Source: RGIG1681 sp045596905 | GTDB taxonomy: Bacteria > Bacillota > Clostridia > Christensenellales > UBA1242 | DNA: 35,482 nucleotides | Direction of reading: 5' to 3' | NCBI GenBank assembly: GCA_045596905.1 | Contig: JAZODG010000036.1 | Span: 1 to 35,482 of the forward strand | Shown here: one piece after another, positions 13,444-21,055 of the stretch | How the letters are laid out: each line of letters opens with the position of its first letter | Numbering within the stretch: position 1 is the first letter of the stretch | Notes under the pieces: model-generated | The model's database searches: none | What the model was told of the DNA's origin: nothing | What the model saw: only the letters and a program-made list of their open reading frames with translations | Program-made: the position numbers and the translations under genes

Positions 13444-15141
13444 ATGGTAAAAACCAAAATTCTAGAGCTCTTTAATTCAGAACAATTTGAAGAGCTTGAA
13501 GACTATGTTTCAAAACTAGAAGTTGAAGAACTTGCCAAAGCATTGCAAAAAATTAGCAAAAAAATTATTGTTCAAGTGTTCTCAAAACTTCCCCATGACA
13601 TAGCAGCAAAAGTTTTCACACTGCTTGCCAGCGAACTTCAAACATTCTTGGTTGACAATATCACCGATATTGATTTCCACGGATTTTCTGAAGAGCTTCT
13701 TGATATCGACGAAGTTGAAGACAAAATCAACAAAACCATCTTCAATGAAATCCTTATCAAGTCAAACACCGACGCAAGACATGAAAAACTTCTTGAAATT
13801 ATTGATAATATCGAAAACAAGAAATTTGCAAGCTTAAAGCCTATTTTGTCTGAAATGGAACCTGTCGACATTGCTGAAATCATCAACGACGTAGACAAGG
13901 AAAAAATCGCCGTAATCTTCAGACTTTTGCCAAAAGATTTGGCTAGTGACGTTTTTGTAGAAATGGATAATGACGCACAACAAATCATTATCAAAACATT
14001 CACCGAAAGCGAACTTTCAAGAATCATCAACGACCTTTATTCTGATGATACTGCCGACATTATTGAAGAAATGCCATCAAATGTTGCTAGAAAAATTTTA
14101 AGGGTTGCCAACGCCGAAATTCGTGCTGATATCAACAAACTTCTTGGTTTCCCAAAGGACAGCGCCGGTTCAATCATGACAACCGAATGCATCACCCTTC
14201 GTGCAAACATGACAGTTGATGAAGCTCTCAAAAAAATCCGCAGACAAGCTCTTGATAAAGAGACAATTTATACTTGCTATGTAACTGACGACAATAAAAC
14301 ACTTATGGGCATCGTTTCAGCAAAAGACTTGCTTGTTCATCATCCATATGAAAAAATCAGTTCTTTCATGCAAGAAAACATTATCTTTGCAACAACTTCA
14401 ACAGACAAAGAAGAAGTTGCAAATCTTCTTTCAAAATACGACCTTTTAGCAGTTCCTATTGTTGATAGCGAAAACAGAATCATCGGTATCGTAACAGTCG
14501 ACGACGCTATCGACGTCATTCAAGAAGAAGCTGCTGAAGATATCAGCAAAATGGCAGGTATCGTTGCATCAACAACTAAACCATATCTTCAAACAAACGT
14601 ATTTTCAATCTTTAAAAGCAGAATCCCTTGGCTTGTTTTATTGTTGCTTTCAGCAACATTCACAGGTATTATCATCAACACTTATGAAGGCACTCTCAAT
14701 GCCTTGAGCCCATTGCTTTTTGCTTGTATCCCAATGCTTATGGGTACTGGTGGTAACTCTGGAAGCCAAGCATCTGTAACCATAATTCAAGCAATAGCCA
14801 CTGACGAAGTCCATTTTAAAGACATAGTCAAGGTTATATGGAAAGAAATACGTGTTGCCGTTTTAACATCTCTTGCTCTTGCAATTGTCTGCTTTGCAAA
14901 ATTGCAACTTATTGATAATTTGCTCTTTGGATATGATTATACAGTAAAAATTTCACTTGCTGTTTCAATCTCACTTTTTGTAACAGTTTGTGCAGCTAAA
15001 GTAATCGGCGCATGCTTGCCATTACTTGCAAAGAAGTGCAAGCTTGACCCAACCGTGGTTGCAAGCCCATTTATCACAACAATTGTTGACGTATTATCAC
15101 TTATCATTTTCTGTCAATTATCAATCATGGTTTTAGGTTAA
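13444..15141 (+). CDS. mgtE: MgtE magnesium transporter/channel with an extended N-terminus
   Basis: 565 residues against about 450 in typical MgtE. The usual parts are an N domain (about 130-250), two CBS domains (about 255-375, MTTECITLRANMTVDEAL, then GIVTVDDAIDVIQEE) and a plug helix. Five transmembrane helices follow (about 390-565), with the pore motif PMLMGTGGNSGSQAS. MgtE is a Mg2+-gated Mg2+ channel in the inner membrane. The first 110 residues also contain MgtE_N-like helices (LEVEELAKALQKIS, then FSKLPHDIAAKVF), so the sensor domain looks duplicated. AGGAGG precedes ATG 13444. It is controlled by the M-box upstream and terminates at 15148. Confidence 0.95.
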   Translation: MVKTKILELFNSEQFEELEDYVSKLEVEELAKALQKISKKIIVQVFSKLPHDIAAKVFTLLASELQTFLVDNITDIDFHGFSEELLDIDEVEDKINKTIFNEILIKSNTDARHEKLLEIIDNIENKKFASLKPILSEMEPVDIAEIINDVDKEKIAVIFRLLPKDLASDVFVEMDNDAQQIIIKTFTESELSRIINDLYSDDTADIIEEMPSNVARKILRVANAEIRADINKLLGFPKDSAGSIMTTECITLRANMTVDEALKKIRRQALDKETIYTCYVTDDNKTLMGIVSAKDLLVHHPYEKISSFMQENIIFATTSTDKEEVANLLSKYDLLAVPIVDSENRIIGIVTVDDAIDVIQEEAAEDISKMAGIVASTTKPYLQTNVFSIFKSRIPWLVLLLLSATFTGIIINTYEGTLNALSPLLFACIPMLMGTGGNSGSQASVTIIQAIATDEVHFKDIVKVIWKEIRVAVLTSLALAIVCFAKLQLIDNLLFGYDYTVKISLAVSISLFVTVCAAKVIGACLPLLAKKCKLDPTVVASPFITTIVDVLSLIIFCQLSIMVLG

Positions 15142-15147
15142 ATAAAA

Positions 15148-15172
15148 AACCATAAGCATTTAGCTTATGGTT
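15148..15172. terminator. bidirectional terminator between mgtE and the superoxide reductase gene
   Basis: AACCATAAGC / GCTTATGGTT stem with a five-base loop and T-tracts on both strands; the two genes converge on it. Confidence 0.85.
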
Positions 15173-15187
15173 TTTATTTTTAAAATC

Positions 15188-15562
15188 TTATTTTACTTCT
15201 GTGCTCCAAAGACCATGCTTGTTGCAATAAGCATAAGCAACACTGCCTGGAACATATGGGAATGTTGCTGTTGGTTCTTCACCTGGTTTGAAAAACTTTT
15301 TGCAAACCGAATTATCTGTAACAAGCGCAACCCATTCAATATAATGCACATCTTCCATAACGTGTGGAACAGTCACAACAACATGATTTTCATTAACACT
15401 AACAACTGGCAAATGTTTTTCAAATGATGCATCAACAGAATTTGGCTTATCAACCTTCATCTCTTCTCCACAACATTTAATACCACAATTATCACAAGTG
15501 CAATCATGTAAAACTTCAACAGTTGCACCACATTTTAAACATCTTTTAATTACTAGTTCCAT
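15188..15562 (-). CDS. desulfoferrodoxin-family superoxide reductase
   Basis: 124 residues. An N-terminal rubredoxin/desulforedoxin-like part (about 1-36) has cysteines in CLKCG, CTCDNCG and CCGEEM. The catalytic neelaredoxin domain follows, with iron ligands visible in FEKHLPVV (with the Glu-Lys-His motif), HVMEDVHYIEWV and CNKHGLW. It reduces superoxide to hydrogen peroxide in the cytoplasm of anaerobes, taking electrons from rubredoxin. The N-terminal domain has two more cysteines (CTCDNC) than the usual pattern, so its metal site may differ. GGGGGAT lies upstream of the ATG. It complements the flavodiiron protein at 2703. Confidence 0.9.
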   Translation of the reverse strand: MELVIKRCLKCGATVEVLHDCTCDNCGIKCCGEEMKVDKPNSVDASFEKHLPVVSVNENHVVVTVPHVMEDVHYIEWVALVTDNSVCKKFFKPGEEPTATFPYVPGSVAYAYCNKHGLWSTEVK

Positions 15563-15611
15563 AATTTATCCCCCTGTTTTTATAGTAGTTTAATTTCAAA
15601 AATATGTCAAA

Positions 15612-15818
15612 CTAATTTTCTCTTCCAACCAAATAATCAATTGAAACTCCGAAATAATCAGCAATCGCAATAAGTGATGACAGTGTTGGTTCTCTAAGTC
15701 CATTTTCCCACATACTAATCACACCCTTGCTAACACAAATATCATTAGCCAGCTTAACTTGACTAACTCCTTTTTCTAATCTTAATTCTTTCAAGACATT
15801 TTTAAATTTATTTTCCAT
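15612..15818 (-). CDS. Xre-family transcriptional repressor
   Basis: 68 residues, essentially a single helix-turn-helix domain (LRLEKGVSQVKLANDICVSK, then GVISMWENGLREPTLSSL), ending in the family's DYFGVSIDYLVG. It probably binds the two TCTCACNNNNGTAAG sites in the 84-bp gap to the divergent small gene, repressing it and itself. No good ribosome site precedes the ATG. A GATACT -10 box ends 6 nt before it, so its mRNA may be leaderless, as with lambda cI made from PRM. No effector domain is present. Confidence 0.88.
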   Translation of the reverse strand: MENKFKNVLKELRLEKGVSQVKLANDICVSKGVISMWENGLREPTLSSLIAIADYFGVSIDYLVGREN

Positions 15819-15828
15819 GTCTTTAGTA

Positions 15829-15872
15829 TCTCACAAAAGTAAGCGTTATATTTGACATCTCACTATTGTAAG
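15829..15872. promoter_or_regulatory. two Xre operator sites
   Basis: TCTCACAAAAGTAAG (15829-15843) and TCTCACTATTGTAAG (15858-15872) share TCTCAC-four to five variable bases-GTAAG and are each imperfect dyads. The second fills most of the spacer of the plus-strand promoter, and the first covers the start region of the repressor gene. Binding would block both genes. Confidence 0.7.
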
Positions 15873-15880
15873 ACTATAAT
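15852..15880 (+). promoter_or_regulatory. consensus promoter of the 64-aa gene
   Basis: TTGACA (15852-15857), 17-nt spacer containing an operator, TATAAT (15875-15880). Confidence 0.85.
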
Positions 15881-15902
15881 TTGTTTTAGATGGGGTGATT
15901 TT

Positions 15903-16097
15903 ATGCAACAAAATAATTGTTTTGAACATGAAAAACTTTTGGAAAACAAAAATGATGCGATGGCAAAGTTTATAGGCACTTTATCAAAATCGCAACTTTG
16001 TCTTTTTAAAAAATATCTCCAACAAGATGAAAAACTGAAAAAATATGAAACTAAAAAACTAATAAATTTGGTTTTGCAATCAACAAAAAAACACTGA
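15903..16097 (+). CDS. small protein divergent from the Xre repressor, 64 aa
   Basis: It starts at ATG 15903-15905 with GGGGTGA upstream. It is helical and charged (HEKLLENKNDAMAKFIGTLS, then LKKYLQQDEKLKKYE-like repeats near the end), with no membrane segment and two cysteines. I do not recognise a family. Its position opposite a repressor with shared operators suggests a regulated partner or a cargo gene of a degenerate mobile element. It shares a terminator with rplQ (16090-16113). Confidence 0.65.
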   Translation: MQQNNCFEHEKLLENKNDAMAKFIGTLSKSQLCLFKKYLQQDEKLKKYETKKLINLVLQSTKKH

Positions 16098-16113
16098 CAG
16101 ATTTGTCAGTGTT
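16090..16113. terminator. bidirectional terminator at the end of the ribosomal superoperon
   Basis: AACACTGACA / TGTCAGTGTT stem with a GATT loop and T/A-tracts. It ends the roughly 16-kb ribosomal operon on the minus strand and the small plus-strand gene. Confidence 0.88.
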
Positions 16114-16119
16114 TTATAA

Positions 16120-16629
16120 TTATTTAACCAATTCAGCAATAGCCATTTGAGCATTGTCACCACGACGAATTGTAGTTTTCAAAACTCTTGTGTAACCACC
16201 CTTTTGACCTTTTTCTTTGATTCTTTCAGCGTATTTTGGAGCGATATCATCAAAGATTTTTTCAATAAGTGGCATTTCGATGCCTTGAGTTCTAGCTTCG
16301 AAATCAACAAGCTTTTCGCCTTTCTTTCTTTGTTCTTGTCTGTCATACAACTTAGAAATGATTGTTCTTCTAGCATTAAGTTTCTTAACGCCGTCTTTAG
16401 AAACAGAAACAGTCTTTTCTTTTCCGTTGTTATCAAGAGTTGTTTTTTCAACAGTAACAACATCTTCATATGTATCTACAGCAAGAGTAATAATTTTTTC
16501 AGCAAGTCTAGCGGCAGCCTTTGCTCTATCAAAAGTAGTTTCAATTCTGCCATACCACAAAAGGTCTGTTGCAAGGTTTGAAACCAATGCAAGTTTTTGG
16601 TCTGTTGGCTTTCCTAATTTTGTATTCAT
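16120..16629 (-). CDS. rplQ: 50S ribosomal protein L17
   Basis: 169 residues against about 120 in most bacteria. The family blocks are KLGKPTDQKLALVSNLATDL at the N-terminus, RIETTFDRAKAAARLAEKIITLA, and GGYTRVLKTTIRRGDNAQMA at the end. About 30 extra residues (EDVVTVEKTTLDNNGKEKTV and following) are inserted after helix 2, and about 20 more (KKGEKLVDFEARTQGIE) before the last helix. L17 sits near the exit tunnel on the 50S surface, where insertions are tolerable. It is the last gene of the alpha operon. Confidence 0.95.
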   Translation of the reverse strand: MNTKLGKPTDQKLALVSNLATDLLWYGRIETTFDRAKAAARLAEKIITLAVDTYEDVVTVEKTTLDNNGKEKTVSVSKDGVKKLNARRTIISKLYDRQEQRKKGEKLVDFEARTQGIEMPLIEKIFDDIAPKYAERIKEKGQKGGYTRVLKTTIRRGDNAQMAIAELVK

Positions 16630-16640
16630 ACCCTTTCTCC

Positions 16641-17594
16641 TTAATCTTCATTTGTCTTAAGACCAAGTCCAAGACTCTCTAATTTGTGAATAACTTCATC
16701 AAGTGATTTTCTACCAAGATTTTTAACTTTAAGCATATCATCTTCAGTTTTCTTGATAAGATCTTCAACTGTATTGATTCCAGCACGTTTTAAGCAGTTG
16801 TAAGAACGAACAGATAAATCCATATCTTCAACGCTCATAACGAGCAATTTATGCACCTTGTCTTCTTCACGACTAACCAAGATTGATGAATTAGCCATGT
16901 TTTCAACGAGTTCAATGAATAAACAGTTATATTCATTCATAAGCTTTGCAGATAAACTAACAACTTCCTTTGCAGAAACTGTTCCGTTTGTTGTTACTTC
17001 TAAAGTGAGTTTATCGAAGTCAGTGTTTTGACCAACACGAGTGTTTTCAACAACATAACTTGCTCTCTTTACAGGTGTATAAATGCTATCAATAGCAATA
17101 TAACCAATTGGAAGACTCATATCTTTGTTCCTATCTGCAGGAACATAACCTCTGCCTTGAGCAACCATGATATCCATATCAAGTTCACCATCTTCTTCAA
17201 GTGAGCAGATATACATATTTTTGTTCATAATATGAACTTCATCGTCATCAGCGATATCAGCAGCTGTGACAACACATGGTCCATGTGCTTTGAGTTTTAA
17301 TGTCTTTTTAAAGTTTTTGTCATCAGAATCAATTTTAACTGCAAGTCCCTTCATGTTTAATACGACTTCAGTTACATCTTCTTTAGCACCTTTAAGTGCC
17401 ATAAATTCATGATCAACACCAGCTATTCTAATATTAGTAACAGCTGAACCAGGAAGGCTTGAAAGTAAAATTCTACGGAGAGCGTTTCCAATAGTAACGC
17501 CAAATCCTTTTTCAAGTGGTTCCATAACAAATTTTGCATAAGAACCGCCTTTTTCTTCTACACATTCAATTCTTGGTTTTTCAATTTCTAACAT
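16641..17594 (-). CDS. rpoA: RNA polymerase subunit alpha
   Basis: 317 residues, standard length. The N-terminal dimerisation domain (about 1-230) has EPLEKGFGVTIGNALRRILL; the C-terminal domain (about 245-315) has LSVRSYNCLKRAGINTVEDL and KNLGRKSLDEV, the UP-element and activator contact surface. GGAGG lies before the ATG. It is placed between rpsD and rplQ as in nearly all Bacillota. Confidence 0.97.
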   Translation of the reverse strand: MLEIEKPRIECVEEKGGSYAKFVMEPLEKGFGVTIGNALRRILLSSLPGSAVTNIRIAGVDHEFMALKGAKEDVTEVVLNMKGLAVKIDSDDKNFKKTLKLKAHGPCVVTAADIADDDEVHIMNKNMYICSLEEDGELDMDIMVAQGRGYVPADRNKDMSLPIGYIAIDSIYTPVKRASYVVENTRVGQNTDFDKLTLEVTTNGTVSAKEVVSLSAKLMNEYNCLFIELVENMANSSILVSREEDKVHKLLVMSVEDMDLSVRSYNCLKRAGINTVEDLIKKTEDDMLKVKNLGRKSLDEVIHKLESLGLGLKTNED

Positions 17595-17614
17595 ATAATT
17601 CCTCCAATTAATTA

Positions 17615-18235
17615 TTATTTAGAGTAAAGCTCGATAATAAGGTGCTCTGCGATTGTAAGGTCAATATCTTCACGAGCTGGAAGAGCTACAACCTTTCCAG
17701 TAAGTGTTGCTGAATCAAATTCAAGCCACTTTGGAACGATTACTCTTGCATTCTTAACAGCTGCAAAGAGTTCGCTTTTTGCACTTGTTTCTTTAACAGA
17801 GATAACATCACCAACTTTAACTTGATATGATGGAATGTTAACTTTCTTGCCATTAACCAAGATATGTGTGTGGTTAACAACTTGTCTAGCTTGAGCACGG
17901 CTTGCGCCTAAGCCTAATCTATAGCAAACATTGTCAAGTCTTCTTTCAAGAAGGCTGAGCATTGTTTCACCAGTCTTACCCTTCATTCTTTCAGCTTCTT
18001 CATAGTAGCCATGGAATTGTTTTTCAAGAAGACCATATGCTCTCTTTACTTTTTGTTTTTCACGAAGTTGCAAAGCATATTGAGATGGTTTCTTTCTTGT
18101 TGTTGGGTGCATACCAGGAACGCCTGGTCTTTTATCTAAAGCACACTTTTTAGAAGTACATCTTTCACCTTTAAGGAATAACTTTGTACCTTCTCTTCTA
18201 CAAAGTCTGCAATCTGCATTAATATATTTTGCCAT
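17615..18235 (-). CDS. rpsD: 30S ribosomal protein S4
   Basis: 206 residues. The N-terminal CRLCRREGTKLFLKGERC, with a further Cys in KKCALDKR, is the zinc-binding (C+) form. The S4 RNA-binding domain follows (LERRLDNVCYRLGLGASRAQ, then VNHTHILVNGKKVNIPSYQV). S4 nucleates 16S rRNA assembly and in many bacteria represses its own operon. It follows rpsK by 15 nt. No separate S4-binding leader is seen directly upstream. Confidence 0.97.
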   Translation of the reverse strand: MAKYINADCRLCRREGTKLFLKGERCTSKKCALDKRPGVPGMHPTTRKKPSQYALQLREKQKVKRAYGLLEKQFHGYYEEAERMKGKTGETMLSLLERRLDNVCYRLGLGASRAQARQVVNHTHILVNGKKVNIPSYQVKVGDVISVKETSAKSELFAAVKNARVIVPKWLEFDSATLTGKVVALPAREDIDLTIAEHLIIELYSK

Positions 18236-18250
18236 TTCTTTCTCCTAAGA

Positions 18251-18652
18251 TTAAATTCTTCTTGGTTTTGGTGGACGACAACCATTATGTGGGATTGGAG
18301 ATACATCTCTAATCATGGTTACTTCCAAATCTGCAGCTGCAAGACTTCTTACAGCAGATTCTCTACCATTACCAGGTCCTTTAACATAAACTTCGACTGA
18401 TTTAAGACCATATTCTTTTGCAATTTTTGCAGCTTTTTCAGCAGCTTGACCAGCTGCAAATGGTGTGCTTTTTTTGCTACCTTTATAACCAAGAGCACCA
18501 GCTGAACATGCAGCAAGTGCATTTCCTTCACTGTCAGTGATTGTCACAATAGTGTTGTTAAAAGAAGATTGAATATAAACTCTACCTTTATCAACATTGG
18601 TTGTGATCTTACGCTTTTTAGTTGCAGTTTTCTTACCTTTATTTTCTGCCAT
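18251..18652 (-). CDS. rpsK: 30S ribosomal protein S11
   Basis: 133 residues. After a basic start (MAENKGKKTATKKRKITTN) it shows the core signatures GRVYIQSSFNNTIVTITD and VKGPGNGRESAVRSL, and the end DVSPIPHNGCRPPKPRRI. It lies in the 30S platform at the mRNA exit. Gene order rpsM-rpsK-rpsD is conserved, and the spacing is short. Confidence 0.97.
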   Translation of the reverse strand: MAENKGKKTATKKRKITTNVDKGRVYIQSSFNNTIVTITDSEGNALAACSAGALGYKGSKKSTPFAAGQAAEKAAKIAKEYGLKSVEVYVKGPGNGRESAVRSLAAADLEVTMIRDVSPIPHNGCRPPKPRRI

Positions 18653-18675
18653 TTATTTTCCCTTCCTTTAAAATA

Positions 18676-19062
18676 CTATTTTTTACCAGGCATTTGTTTC
18701 TTTGCCTTTGTAGCGATTTTCTTTGGACCTTTTCTTGTTCTAGCATTTGACTTTGTATTTTGTCCACGAACAGGCAACTTAGCTTTATGTCTAAGTCCTC
18801 TATAACATTTAATTTCTTCAAGAGTTTTGATGTTCATATTAACAACTCTACGAAGTTCACCTTCTGTTGTTAAGTTCTTATCCATATATTCACGGATTTT
18901 ACCGATTTGTTCTTCTGACAAATCCTTAACTCTTGTATCTGGATCAATTCCAGTAGCTTTTAATACGATGTTAGAAGTGTGTCTGCCAATACCATAAATG
19001 TATGTGAGACCAATTTCTACTCTTTTTTCATTTGGTAAATCTACACCACCAATACGTGCCAT
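18676..19062 (-). CDS. rpsM: 30S ribosomal protein S13
   Basis: 128 residues from ATG 19060-19062, which is preceded by GGAGG; a 4-codon longer frame starts inside that ribosome site. Signatures are MARIGGVDLPNEKRVEIGLT, YIYGIGRHTS and CYRGLRHKAKLPVRGQNTKS, and a basic tail that contacts P-site tRNA. It is separated from rpmJ by 181 nt, the largest gap inside the superoperon. Confidence 0.96.
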   Translation of the reverse strand: MARIGGVDLPNEKRVEIGLTYIYGIGRHTSNIVLKATGIDPDTRVKDLSEEQIGKIREYMDKNLTTEGELRRVVNMNIKTLEEIKCYRGLRHKAKLPVRGQNTKSNARTRKGPKKIATKAKKQMPGKK

Positions 19063-19243
19063 TTTATCCTCCACAGATATTTTTTTTATTTACATAAATT
19101 TTATATTTCAAAAAAAGATAAAAATCTTTGCCGCTTTTTTGAAATATTATAAACAGTTTTGTATATGAAAGATGATATTTAGACAAGTGGAATGTCTTGT
19201 TTTTCCCAAATGTCATCTTCCATAAACAAAACCAAAGAGAAAA
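19063..19243 (-). promoter_or_regulatory. gap before rpsM with hairpins and a possible promoter
   Basis: On the minus strand, a TATAAT box (19146-19151) lies 84 nt before rpsM, with only a weak -35. Upstream is an AGATGA/TCATCT stem enclosing ACAAG/CTTGT. Downstream is a long A/T hairpin (ATTTCAAAAAA with TTTTTTTGAAAT, and AAAGAT with ATCTTT) at about 19108-19146. It could be an attenuator or an r-protein binding leader for the alpha operon. The evidence is structural only. Confidence 0.45.
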
Positions 19244-19360
19244 CTAACCCTGAACTTGTTTATGTTTAGGATTTTTACTACAAATGACTCTAACTTTACC
19301 GTTTCTCTTAATAACTTTACAACCATCACACATAGGTTTTACACTAGGTCTAACTTTCAT
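19244..19360 (-). CDS. rpmJ: 50S ribosomal protein L36
   Basis: 38 residues from ATG 19358-19360 to TAG. It starts MKVRPSVKPMCDGCKVIKRN. Zinc ligands Cys11, Cys14, Cys27 and His33 are all present, so this is the zinc-dependent C+ form. GAGGAG lies upstream. It sits between infA and rpsM as usual. The final residue is Gly after KQVQ, matching the normal length. Confidence 0.95.
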   Translation of the reverse strand: MKVRPSVKPMCDGCKVIKRNGKVRVICSKNPKHKQVQG

Positions 19361-19378
19361 TGTTTTTTCTCCTCGAAT

Positions 19379-19597
19379 TTATTTACTACGCCAGATTATT
19401 CTGCCACGAGTTAAATCGTAAGGGCTGATTTCTAATTTTACTGTGTCACCCTCATAAACACGAATAAAATTTTTCCAGAGTTTTCCAGACAAATATGCTG
19501 TAACAATATGTCCACCAGCTATTTGAACCTTAAATGTTGCTCCAGGCATAGCCTCAACAACAACTCCTTCTGTTTCAATAACATCATCTTTACTCAA
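19379..19597 (-). CDS. infA: translation initiation factor IF-1
   Basis: 72 residues, the standard size, one S1-type OB fold (SKDDVIETEGVVVEAMPGAT, then GDTVKLEISPYDLTRGRI). It binds the 30S A site during initiation. It starts with TTG at 19595-19597, overlapping the map stop by 8 nt, with GGAGG 9 nt upstream. The rare start codon and the overlap suggest translational coupling to map. Confidence 0.96.
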   Translation of the reverse strand: MSKDDVIETEGVVVEAMPGATFKVQIAGGHIVTAYLSGKLWKNFIRVYEGDTVKLEISPYDLTRGRIIWRSK

Positions 19598-20360
19598 GAT
19601 TGTTTGCCTCCAATTCTGCAGTTTTTGTGAGTATTTCTACTCCATTTTCTTTTATTAAAACTGTATTCTCATAGTGAGCACTTGGCAGACCATCTGCCGT
19701 TCTAACGTCCCAACCATTGATATCAATTTCATATGTTCCCATATTTATCATTGGCTCAATCGCAAGGGTCATTCCAGCTTCAAGTTTTATTCCTGTTCCA
19801 GCTCTGCCATACATTGGAATAAATGGATCTTCATGCATATCTTTTCCGATTCCATGACCACCCATACTACGAACAGGCTCAAAACCATGTTTTTCAGCAT
19901 AGCGTTCAACTTCAAAACCAATATCTCCAAGTCTAGAGCCTGCCTTTAAGTTTTTGATTGCCTTAAAGAAACACTCTTTCGTCACATCAATTAGTTTTTG
20001 TTTGTCTTCACTAACTTGTCCTACTGCAAATGTTCTAGCTGCGTCACCACAAAATCCTTGATATTTTGCACCAACGTCAATTCCGATGATTTGACCTTCT
20101 TGCAAGATAATGTTTGATTTTGGAATGCCGTGAACAACAACATCATCAATAGATGCACAAATAGAATTTGGAAAACCACTGTAACGCAAAAAAGCAGGTT
20201 TTGCCCCTTTATCTATTATAAACTTTTTCGCAATATTGTCAAGTTCTAATGTTGAAATTCCTGGTTTAATATGTTTAGAAATCTCATCGAGAGCACCGGC
20301 AGTAATCTGACCGGCAACTCTCATAAGTTCGATTTCTTTTTCTGTTTTTATAGTAATCAT
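19590..20360 (-). CDS. map: methionine aminopeptidase, type I
   Basis: 256 residues from ATG 20358-20360, 1 nt after the adk stop, with AAGGA upstream; a frame running to 20417 overlaps adk and is unlikely. The five metal ligands can be seen in GIDVGAKYQGFCGDAART (two Asp), GGHGIGKDMHEDP (His), LAIEPMIN (Glu) and YENTVLI (Glu). It removes the N-terminal Met from nascent proteins at the ribosome. It has no N-terminal zinc-finger extension, so it is type Ia. Confidence 0.96.
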   Translation of the reverse strand: MITIKTEKEIELMRVAGQITAGALDEISKHIKPGISTLELDNIAKKFIIDKGAKPAFLRYSGFPNSICASIDDVVVHGIPKSNIILQEGQIIGIDVGAKYQGFCGDAARTFAVGQVSEDKQKLIDVTKECFFKAIKNLKAGSRLGDIGFEVERYAEKHGFEPVRSMGGHGIGKDMHEDPFIPMYGRAGTGIKLEAGMTLAIEPMINMGTYEIDINGWDVRTADGLPSAHYENTVLIKENGVEILTKTAELEANNLE

Positions 20361-20361
20361 A

Positions 20362-21009
20362 CTATCCTTCGATAAACTCTTTAAGGCCAGCGATATCACT
20401 TGCCTTAAATGCGTCAATCATATTTTTGTAGCTTTGTTCTGGTTCAGATTCACCATGAACAACAACCACTTTACCTTCACCCTTGAAATAATCAAGAATT
20501 GGTAATGTTTCTTTCATATAAACATCATATCTGGTTTTATATGTTTCTTCATTATCATCAGATCTGATGCCCCATTCACCATTACATTTTGGGCAAACTT
20601 CATAACCAAGTCCCCAGCTTGTATTGTAAATGTAACCACATTCTTTACAGGTTCTTCTACCAGTTACTCTTTGAAGTAATGTTTCGTAAGGAACTTCCAA
20701 ATCAACAACAACATCAATGTTGGCAATTTTTTGTTCAACAAAAGCTGTAAGTTGTTCTGGTGTTCTTGGGAAACCATCAAGAATGTATCCGTTCTTAACG
20801 TCATCTTGAGAAAGTCTCTCTTTGATAACATCAAGAACGATTTGCATAGGAACCATGATTCCTTTTGCTTGATATTCTTTAACTGTAGGATTGCTTGTAT
20901 TTCTCAAAAGCTCTCCCATAGAAATTGTTGGCAATTTGTATTCTTCAGCAAGTGCATTTGCCAAAGTACCTTTACCTGCCATAGGTGCGCCAAACATCAA
21001 AAAATTCAT
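20362..21009 (-). CDS. adk: adenylate kinase with zinc LID
   Basis: 215 residues. The P-loop is GAPMAGKGT where GAPGAGKGT is normal: Met replaces the second Gly but the Gly-Lys-Gly-Thr core stays. The LID has the four-Cys zinc site CKECGYIYN...CPKC, typical of Gram-positives. DGFPRTPEQ is the AMP-binding segment. It interconverts ATP + AMP and 2 ADP. It sits between secY and map as in Bacillota. Confidence 0.95.
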   Translation of the reverse strand: MNFLMFGAPMAGKGTLANALAEEYKLPTISMGELLRNTSNPTVKEYQAKGIMVPMQIVLDVIKERLSQDDVKNGYILDGFPRTPEQLTAFVEQKIANIDVVVDLEVPYETLLQRVTGRRTCKECGYIYNTSWGLGYEVCPKCNGEWGIRSDDNEETYKTRYDVYMKETLPILDYFKGEGKVVVVHGESEPEQSYKNMIDAFKASDIAGLKEFIEG

Positions 21010-21055
21010 ATATTTCTCCTTAAACTGAAAATTTAAAATTTTGTTATCGGTCTAA

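Noticed and set aside
13239..13457. 72-aa ORF on the minus strand
   Set aside because: It is antisense to the M-box, terminator and mgtE start; no ribosome site.
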